Positions 56,576 through 64,000 of a stretch of 64,000 bases of DNA are shown here, in pieces (position 1 is the first letter of the stretch; each line of letters begins with the position of its first letter). The notes under the pieces are model-generated. The model worked only from the letters and a program-made list of their open reading frames with translations. It was not told where the DNA came from and searched no databases. This DNA comes from Begonia masoniana (Eukaryota > Streptophyta > Magnoliopsida > Cucurbitales > Begoniaceae): positions 9,593,519-9,657,518 of the forward strand of contig CM039514.1 of assembly GCA_022432975.1 (NCBI GenBank). The letters run 5' to 3'. Made by a program: the position numbers and the translations under genes.

Positions 56576-59010
56576 TATAACACCTGGCAATTTTGCCATG
56601 TAAATATTCCTTGAATTATTAGACGGAATTCATGGGAATATTTATACAATATATATTTTATGAGTTTACCGATAGTTTCAATTGAATATGGGTGATTCAT
56701 AAAACCGATTTGAGGAAACTAAATAGTAAAATAGTTACAAACCAATGGAAAGGGCAAAATAAGGAAGGAATTAAGGTAGGTGGGAGGGAGCCAATGGATG
56801 GTTGCCAAATGTCCATAACTTGCTGAGAAACCTACCTATTATCTCCTCTTCTCTTCTATTCTACGTAAACCTTCATTTTCATCCTCCTCTCTGTTCTCTC
56901 TTTCAGGCGATTGAGACAAACTTCCAAAAACCTTGTTTCACCTATTTCTTTTGTTTCCTTCAGCAAAGGTAATCATCTAACTTAGTTAACGAGTTTGGAC
57001 AAGTTAAGATGTGAGTTTTGTGGAAGTTAAAGGTTACGATAGTTTGAGAAAACTCACGGTTTTTGTATGAAAACATGCTGGTTTGTTTTCTAAAGGTTTG
57101 AATGGAGTTTGAAGCTTATTCTACTAAGTTATTAGTTAACATTTGTAACTCTGTTGATTTTCCTTACGTGCATGTTTTAGGTTCGTGTATAACCGAGACG
57201 CTCAAGACTTGCAACTCTATAGCAACAGGTAAGTTCATATTCGTAGGTTGGCCCTTATGGCCCTACATCACGGAGATACTAGGTATTTCTTATGTCGGGT
57301 GGTTTCGGGTAGAGAAAGTTAGAGTTAAGTTCTGAGTTATCTGTGTCTCTCATTATGTTCTGTTGTATTATTTCTGTTGTCTGCCGCTTTATGCTTAAGC
57401 ATTGTAAAAGTTCATGCATACACGTTTTTCCCGAAAGTTCATGCAAAATGTTTTCTGTACACGGTTTGAAGTTAAGAAAGATAAAATCTGAATGTAATGT
57501 ATTGGTTAAGTGCGGGACGGGGACTGGCCTACTGTTTCTTTTCTGTTTTGTTTCTGTTCTGTAAATCTGTTATGTGTCTGTCGTGCACTTGCCAGTTCCC
57601 CTATAAGTCCCACTTATACCCCTCTGCCAGTGAAACGTAATGTACTGTACTGTCACCGTATTCTGAAAGTTCATGCATAGCATATTCATCACTGCATTTT
57701 TATATGTTCTTCCTGAGTTTTAGACTCATAGGTGAACTCCCTGTTGTAGGTATGGATTCCCCAGATGAGGACATCGTGCCTCAAAATGATGATTTGATGT
57801 AGTTGGCGGATCGAGCTCATGGGGTTTGGTTGTTGCAGTCAGACAAGGGTTAACTCTGTGAGAATGTACTTTCTGAAGTTATGTTAAGTTCTGTAACATC
57901 TTTTGAAGTTTTTAAAAACATTTGAAGTGTATGTTCTGTTTTGTAGGTTCAGTTCTGTATTGATGTTTAAAACCTCTGTATTTGACAGTTGTATCTATAT
58001 ATTTTGAAATATTCTGGAACTGTATTGAGTTTCCTCTAATTAGTTCATGCATGGGTGGTCTCTGATTTTAGAGCTATCCATGCAGATTGATTTTCTTAAA
58101 CTTATGTCATGTTTCCTGTTATGTCCGAAAATCATGTTCTGAATCGGTTTTTGAGAATTTGAAACTTTTATACCATCTGTTTTTATGCTCCCTGTTCGTA
58201 TGTCTTCTTGTTAAAAGCTGTCAAATTTTGTCTTTAAAACTACATCTTCCGATTACATCTACCGCTGCTTTTAAGTTCACATCCACCGGTGAACAGTAAA
58301 TTTCGTCTGTAGTTCACATCCACCTGTGCACAGTAAATTTCTGTTTGTAGTTCACATCCACCTGTGAACAGTAAATTTCTGTGTGTAGTTCAAATCCACC
58401 TGTGAACAGTAAATTTCTGTCTGTAGTTCACATCCACCTGTGAACAGTAAATTTCTGTCTGTAGTTCACATCCACTGGTGAACAGTAAATTTCTGTTTGT
58501 AGTTCACATCCACCTGTGAACAGTAAATTTCTCTCTGTAGTTCACATCCACCGGTGAACAGTAAATTTCTGTCATTAATTCACATCCACCGTTCTTTTTT
58601 GTTTATTTGCATCCACCACTGCTACTGTTCACTTTTGTCTTATTTACACCCACCGCTAGCCTATATCATCCGATTCTGTTATTCACTGTAACTTTCTCCC
58701 AGTATGCCTTTCAGCCTATATTCCTCGTTTATTTTCACTGCATGTATTTTTATCACGTTTTCTCTGCATGGCCGTCACCCACTCAACCTTTTATTTAAAG
58801 GTTCAAAGTGTTATGTCTCCCTGTTTTACTCCTGCCATTTATTTCTGAAGTCTGTTTTTTTTTTTAATCATGTCTTTCCAGCCCTAAATCCAGAGAATGC
58901 ATTCTCTGTGTAAAGTTTTAAAGTTCAAAAAAAAAATATACGTCCCGTTTTCTGTTAAATGTCCCGGAGTGATGGCTCCTCGGACCCCGATCGGGTCGGG
59001 GGCTGTCACG
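56576..59010 (+). mobile_element. 3' LTR of Tekay-type element
   Basis: A 2435-bp LTR nearly identical to the 5' LTR outside the nested insertion. It starts TATAACACCTGG after the PPT AAGGTGGGTGGAA and ends GGGCTGTCACG before the TSD. Eight copies of the 38-bp hairpin repeat lie at 58274-58590. The mini-ORF exons are at 57102-57228 and 57750-57802. Confidence 0.93.
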
Positions 59011-59015
59011 GTAAG

Positions 59016-59533
59016 GCTATTAGCTACAATGATAAGAGTGACTAAATTAGTGCTATGAATAAAGAAATGACATCTTTGCCGAAGAACAACAAGGGTAAAC
59101 CAAGGTTCAATACGGGATTGGTTGCCTTCAATAAAGGATAAATTTCAATGAAATATTCTCTCCGGTTGTGAAACAGATTTCAATAAGGTTGGTTTTATCG
59201 ATTGTGGCGACACCGAATCTAGAATTAGAGAAAATGGATGTGAAGGCAACATTCTTACACGTGGATTTGGAAGAAACCATTTTTATGGAACAAAAGGAAA
59301 GATTTGAGAATGAAAATTCGAATCAAGTATGTTTTCTTAAAAAAATTTCCCTGACTTTAAGTAGTCACCAAAGTAGCGGAATTAGAGGTTTGATGCTTTT
59401 ATATGTAGCATTGAGTTTGTAAAAACTAAATATGATACCCGTGTTTATGTAAAAGTCACAGCATCAAAAATAACATTGTATCTACTGTTATATGTAGACG
59501 ACATTTTGATTGCAGGAAGAACTAAACTAGACA
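59016..59533 (+). pseudogene. Copia reverse transcriptase, first part
   Basis: FSPVVKQISIRLVLSIVATP and LEKMDVKATFLHVDLEETIF (59150-59300) are the RVT_2 start. After a degraded stretch LLYVDDILIAGRTKLDIQ (near 59480-59535) carries the YVDD catalytic box. The MITE follows after the TSD. Confidence 0.88.
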
Positions 59534-59542
59534 TTCAAAATT

Positions 59543-60372
59543 GGGTAATTATCGATTTTAATCCTATACTATGCACTTTATTTCAGTTAGCCCTCTGTAC
59601 TAAAAAAACTGGCAAATCAAACCATGTACTTTGATTCTGTTATCAGTTTTGACCTTCCATCAATAATTTCGTTAAACCCTCATTTAAAAAATTACCAAAC
59701 GATATTGGATTCATTTGAAATTTTTACCACATGTTCATTACTTAATGAGAAGATAATCTGGAAATCTTCGTGATTTTTTAAGACATGTACGATTTATTGT
59801 AATTTTATGTTAATATTTTATAAAAATATTATAATAAATTATACAAATTTTAGAAAATCACGAAAATGATGTGGTGAACATGTTGAAAATTTTTCAAATA
59901 AATCCAATATTTTTGGTATTTTTTTTAAAAATTAATCTGAGTTTCTTCTTTACTTTATAAATTAATTTTAAAAAAATATCAAACAATATTTGATTTATTT
60001 GAAAATATTTCCACATGTTTACCATATCATTGGTAGATAATAGAAAACTTTTCGTGATTTTCTAAAACTTGTATGATTTACTATAATATTTTTATAAATT
60101 ATTAAAATAAAATTACAATAAATTGTACATGTCTTAAAAAATCACGACAATTTTCAGATTATCTTATCATTAAGTAGTGAATACACGGTAAAAATTTCAA
60201 GTGAATCCAATATCGTTTGGTAATTTTTTAAATGAGGGTTTAACGAAATTGTTGATGAAAGGTCAAAACTGATAACAGAATTAAAGTACAGGGTTTGGTT
60301 TGTCGATTTTTTTAGTACATGGGCCTAACTGAAATAAAGTGCATAGTACAATGTTAAAATCGATAATTACCC
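59543..60372. mobile_element. Foldback MITE, Mutator-like, TSD TTCAAAATT
   Basis: An 830-bp palindromic element begins GGGTAATTATCGATTTTAA and ends with its complement. It is flanked by a perfect 9-bp TSD (59534-59542 and 60373-60381). The interior has the same ACCACATGTT / AAGATAATCT / ACGATTTATTGTAATTTTA core found in the MITE at 20935-21941, again in alternating orientation. The terminal ~120 bp are unrelated. Confidence 0.92.
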
Positions 60373-60381
60373 TTCAAAATT

Positions 60382-60572
60382 TAAAGGAGGAACTCGAAAA
60401 ATAGTTTAATATGAAGAATTTGAATGCGACGAAGAAAATTCTCAGAATTCAAATTTTGAGAGATAGAGAAAGAAGTATTCTAGAACTTTCTCAAGGAGAA
60501 TACTTGAACCGTGTCCTCAACAAGATTGATATGCAAAATCTAAAGTTTGTTAGCACGCCATTGGATAAATGA
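60382..60572 (+). pseudogene. Copia reverse transcriptase, second part
   Basis: It continues after the MITE with MKNLNATKKILRIQILRDRE, RSILELSQGEYLNRVLNKID and FVSTPLDK, the usual copia RT end. A stop follows at 60570-60572 and homology is lost beyond it. Confidence 0.88.
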
Positions 60573-61097
60573 ATTATATAAATACTAACTAGGCATTTTG
60601 AATACTAACTAGGCAATTTACTAATCGGGTATAAATCTACTAATTGAATTATAAATTATCACAATTCAATAATCTTATTATTAATTAGGTAATAATTTAC
60701 TCACGAATTAGCACAATTTAATGTTTAACTTGAAAATAATTCAATTACTATTTAAGTAACAATCAAATAATTTGAATTTTTGACCGTTGTAGGATTTGAA
60801 TTTTGATCCTAGAAATCATTTTTTATTGAATAATTTTTTAGCAATTACTTTTATATATACTTTTCTCTCTAGACTTGTCACCCACAATTTTCTCGTTATT
60901 CTTAAGTGTGATGTCTACAATCTTCTTTATATATTTGCTTTTTATCTTCTTATAGATAATTAGTCAATATTCAATATTATACATTTAGTTTTTATCTATT
61001 CATAAATAAAGTGTCAAAGTCTACTAATCGTATTTATTTTCAAAAATGATTTAGAATTATTTTTCTTATTTTATTTGAATCTTACTATTCTTGGTGA
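60573..61097. other. AT-rich spacer, no feature seen
   Basis: Short words such as ATACTAACTAGGCA repeat locally near 60580-60615. No gene or element border can be supported. Confidence 0.5.
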
Positions 61098-62636
61098 GTG
61101 TTAGTGATGTTATACACTCTAACGCAAGTGCACTTGTCGCTAACAAAGTAATAAAGTAAGTAAAAATCGATCCCACGAGGATATACTTAATCAAATTTAA
61201 TTGCTATAAAATTCTATAAAAATAAAAATGAGAATAATGAAAATAGATGAGTGGCAAGGAATGATAAAATAAAATTACTCAGAATTAATAAAGACTCAAA
61301 TTGAAATGAATTAAGAAGATAAATATGGTAAAAGCCTTGGTTATGGTTGATTTTCTAATTACATGCATTTTACTACTGATGCTACGGGAATGCTACAACA
61401 TTTATCACAGAACATCAATAATTCATAACATTTCTAGGGTTCTATCGAATTGCCTAGATGAATCCGTTTCAAAATTTCTTTTCAGCTTTGAAAAGACAAA
61501 AACTTAATCTGAATTTTTTTGTAATTCTATTCTTAACGTCAAATAAATTAATATTAGCGACTTTGCAACAAATTTAATTTATTTAATTACTCATGCATCT
61601 TACAATTCCTATTTACCTATCGATACAATAGGAACATGTGACATTAAATCTGCCTATCGACACAATTCAAATTACGCAATAAAAATCATTAGAAATTGTT
61701 TAGTGAAAAATACATATTCATAGATCAAAATAAAAACATGTAATAAGTTCTTTCTCTCCTAACCAAAATAAAAAAAAACTTTGGCCTAAAATCATAATAA
61801 TAAAATCTAAATTAATAATATTCATAAAAGAAAGAAAATAAATAGTAGAAGAAGAGGAGTTGAAATCAAATCTGAAAGCATTCAGAATCGCCCTCTAGGT
61901 CTTCATCCCCAGGGTGGCGTTCTTCAAGTTGCGTCTTCGTCGTGAGTTTTCGTCCTCTAGTAGTGATCTTCCCCTTCAGAATTGGTGAGGGTTTTGCCTC
62001 CCCTGGTCTTTGTCCCAGGTTTGCATCCCCCACCAATTTTTCTTTTTGCCCTGGGGTTATGTCCATTTCTTCCTTTTCTGCATGTTTTTCCTTCTGCCTA
62101 GGGTTTATTCTTTTATATCTTCCTTTTAGAGTTACCTCGTCAGCTTTTTTTTTTCTAGATCTTTGAAGACTTCTTTTTATATTTCCCTCCTTGATTCTCG
62201 TTATTTCTCCACTGCCAAAATATCCTCTTTATTGTTATTTTCTTTTTCATCAGCCCCCCAAAAATCTTCTTTTTCCTTGATTCTGTCCTTTATTTCTGGT
62301 AAAAATAATCTCCTTTAATGATTTATCTTCTCTCTCTTCATAATCTTTATCATTTTAATTTGCTTATCTATTAAAACATCAATCTTTCCTTTTGTATTTT
62401 CCAGCTAATAAATCTACATTCAAATAAGAAAATATAAAATTCGAATTAGTGATACAAATCTGCTTGTTTTTCCGAGAATATGCATGAAATACGTTAAATT
62501 TAACCAATCTCTTGATGCTGCAGCAATTATAGTAAATTCCATTAATTTCTTTTTTACATTCACTCAAATCATACAAGTTCTATCAATTAAAAATTGTCTA
62601 AAATAACTTTAATTTAAGAATTATCAAATACCCCCA
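61098..62636 (-). mobile_element. Athila/Tat-type LTR, inverted
   Basis: On the minus strand a purine tract CAAGTTTGGGGG (62631-62642) is followed by about 1.5 kb. This ends in a block with ATCCTCGTGGGATCGATTTT, GACAAGTGCACTTGCG and a terminal TAACATCACTAACA. Size and the 'hard-G, ATCG, TTTATTACTTTG' style agree with the Athila-type LTR at 13782-15235, but they are not close relatives. Exact ends are uncertain. The 66-74-codon frames at 61866-62166 are inside the LTR. Confidence 0.55.
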
Positions 62637-63767
62637 AACTTGAACGTTCTCGAGTGATGTAAAACAAAATCAAATTTAAAGAATTTCCAAGGTAACATTA
62701 ATGAATTTCAGGCACTTTTCAGGATATTTCGAAACTTGTAATCTTAAAAAAAATTCCTCTATCACAATTATAAGCAATTAACATAGAATTATTCTCAATA
62801 AAATAATTTTTCAAAGTATGTGTGTGCTCAAACTCCTCTTCAACCTGCTAAGTTCAATCATCAAAACTAAAGTTCATAGTTAATATTAGATTGCTAACTC
62901 TTCAATGCTTTTCCTAAGTTAATTAGATTTCAAAGGTTCTCATTTTGTGTTTTTTTAATAAATAATAAGTAAGGGGAATATAGTTTTGTATTGACTTTCT
63001 CTTATAAGTCACACTACCTTTTTACGCGATTGACAACATTGGTCATGAAGGTCTCCAATTACTCAGTAGTGTCACCTAAAGATACATACTCGTATAGAAT
63101 TATAGAGGCGTATAGTCAATATTATTGCAACGGAGTTCCTCCCAAAGTTCCTCTAATTAAATTCTACCAATCGAGTATCCAAAAGGCTCACTAGATATTG
63201 AAAGTAGATTAGGAAATTGCAATTATTCTTTTTTTCAATTTTTTTTTCGATAACCCCCCAAACTTATTATTTATTATGTTATTAATTAAATAATTTTTTT
63301 TAAGAACTTCCTATCTCTAATTTTCTTCGATTAACATTAAATTGTTCTCATCTAAATAAAACTATGAAATCTAATTAGGATAATCTCCCTAAGCAACTAA
63401 AAAAGAGTTTGTGTGTTATGAAGGAAATTTATACTAAAGGGAATAATTCTTAGTTAAATGCTATTAATGTATGATAATGAAATGTTTCGACAGAATTACA
63501 AAGTTAGGAAAATTAAAATTTTTTTATTGTTATTATTATTATCAGATTATAATACTTTTCCATTATCATTTTCTACTCAATCATAGTACATCCCTACCCC
63601 CAAACTCAAACTCGACAGTGTCCCCACTGTCGAACAAAATAGAGTTCAAAATTCAAACAAAACAAAGCAAAACTAGGGGGTAAGTACTTTCCTGGAGTCT
63701 CATTTTTCGTTCCATTAGATGCAGAGTGTCGTGTTGCTGTGCAATTTTATTTTGCAGAAACAGCAAG
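62637..63767 (-). other. Athila/Tat-type 3' untranslated region, inverted
   Basis: A non-coding AT-rich stretch upstream (minus strand) of the LTR above. Further purine tracts in the same orientation are at 63254-63265 (complement TAAGTTTGGGGGG) and 63596-63609 (complement GAGTTTGGGGG). This parallels the three tracts at 12418-13781. The env-position ORF, if it existed, would lie beyond 63768 and has been displaced by the next LTR. Confidence 0.5.
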
Positions 63768-64000
63768 TGTAACACCCGGCATTTTTGCCACGTAAATATT
63801 CTTGGAATTATTCAATGGGATTAATGAGAATATTTATACAATGTATGTTTTTACTAAATTGCCAAAGATTTTCAATTTAATATGTATAATGCATAAAACC
63901 TAATTGTGAAAACTAAATAGCAATTAGTTAAAATTGCATGGGAGGGCAAATTGGAGAGAAATTAAGGTTGGTGGGAGATAGCCAATGGATAGTTGACATC
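63768..64000 (+). mobile_element. Start of another Tekay-type LTR (cut by window end)
   Basis: TGTAACACCCGGCATTTTTG followed by GAATATTTATACAATG, CATAAAACC, AACTAAATAG and GGTGGGAGATAGCCAATGGA parallels the LTR at 45109 with moderate divergence. The likely 5' TSD is GCAAG (63763-63767). This copy keeps the canonical TG start, which confirms the starts assigned to the mutated LTRs. Confidence 0.88.

Larger units (their letters stand above)
45109..59010 (+). mobile_element. Tekay-type chromovirus (Ty3/gypsy), complete structure, TSD GTAAG
   Basis: A 13.9-kb element has a 5' LTR (45109-49867), PBS TGGTATCAGAGCA (49872-49884, tRNA-Met type), gag, protease, RT, RNase H, integrase with a C-terminal chromodomain, PPT (56563-56575) and 3' LTR (56576-59010). 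The TSD GTAAG is perfect (45104-45108 and 59011-59015). LTR ends have mutated: the 5' start is AGTAAC, the 3' LTR starts TATAAC and ends CACG. A solo LTR in the 5' LTR and a Cassandra multimer in integrase came later. Stops and frameshifts in every pol domain make it non-autonomous. The LTR pair is still very similar, which suggests a moderately young insertion. Confidence 0.95.
41085..60572 (+). mobile_element. Copia element broken by three nested insertions
   Basis: Five coding pieces of one copia polyprotein lie in order. A Gag zinc knuckle (41110-41225) is followed by protease/gag-pre-integrase (43479-43900) and integrase (43900-45103). RT comes in two parts (59016-59533 and 60382-60572). 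They are separated by a solo LTR (41226-43473), a full Tekay-type element (45109-59010) and a MULE MITE (59543-60372), each with a clean TSD. Removing the inserts restores continuous homology. No LTR was found at either end, so it was truncated before or after the insertions. Confidence 0.85.

Noticed and set aside
60573..61097. LTR border for the outer copia element
   Set aside because: No TG...CA terminus, purine tract or repeat of upstream sequence could be found, so no LTR was called.
61862..62166. Overlapping short frames on both strands
   Set aside because: They lie within the inverted Athila/Tat-type LTR and have biased composition only.

Overview
This is plant nuclear DNA, most likely from a eudicot. 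The genes have introns, the spacers are AT-rich, and most of the window is nested retrotransposons of plant-only families: Athila-like and Tekay-like Ty3/gypsy, Ty1/copia, Cassandra and other TRIMs, and Mutator-type MITEs. A run of exactly 100 N (19807-19906) marks it as a scaffolded draft assembly. I see no bacterial operon, CRISPR array, tRNA gene or genuine rRNA gene.

Layout. 1-20 kb: a copia LTR remnant and Tekay-type LTR fragments, then a decayed Athila-like element on + (gag, protease, RT, RNase H, integrase, env-position ORF, LTR 13782-15235), joined tail-on to a second, inverted Athila-like copy (gag, PBS, LTR, 15236-19785). Each gag carries a solo LTR with a perfect 5-bp target-site duplication (TSD). 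A composite Cassandra insertion (8836-10420) sits between integrase and the env-position ORF and contains two U6 snRNA-derived segments. 20-27.5 kb: unrecognised DNA, a 1-kb palindromic MULE MITE and a decayed TRIM multimer. 27.5-37.7 kb is the genic island: an apparently intact nine-exon polygalacturonase (-), a ten-exon CLP1 mRNA 3'-processing factor (-) with a copia relic in intron 7, and an intronless four-helix membrane protein (+) that is divergent from CLP1. 37.7-41 kb: a copia LTR four bases after that gene's stop codon, a copia gag relic and a small plastid atpF-atpA insert. 41-60.6 kb: one copia element broken up by a solo LTR, a complete 13.9-kb Tekay-type element and a MULE MITE. 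The Tekay element itself holds a solo LTR in its 5' LTR and a Cassandra multimer in its integrase. 61-64 kb: an inverted Athila-type LTR with 3' leader, then the start of another Tekay-type LTR.

Only the three genes at 27.5-37.7 kb look functional for the host. PG would act in the cell wall and CLP1 in the nucleus. The rest is a record of insertions whose order can be read from the TSDs. The most unusual items are the U6-carrying Cassandra derivative, whose two outer ends are both U5-type, and a splice-site-flanked acidic micro-ORF shared by otherwise divergent Tekay-type LTRs.
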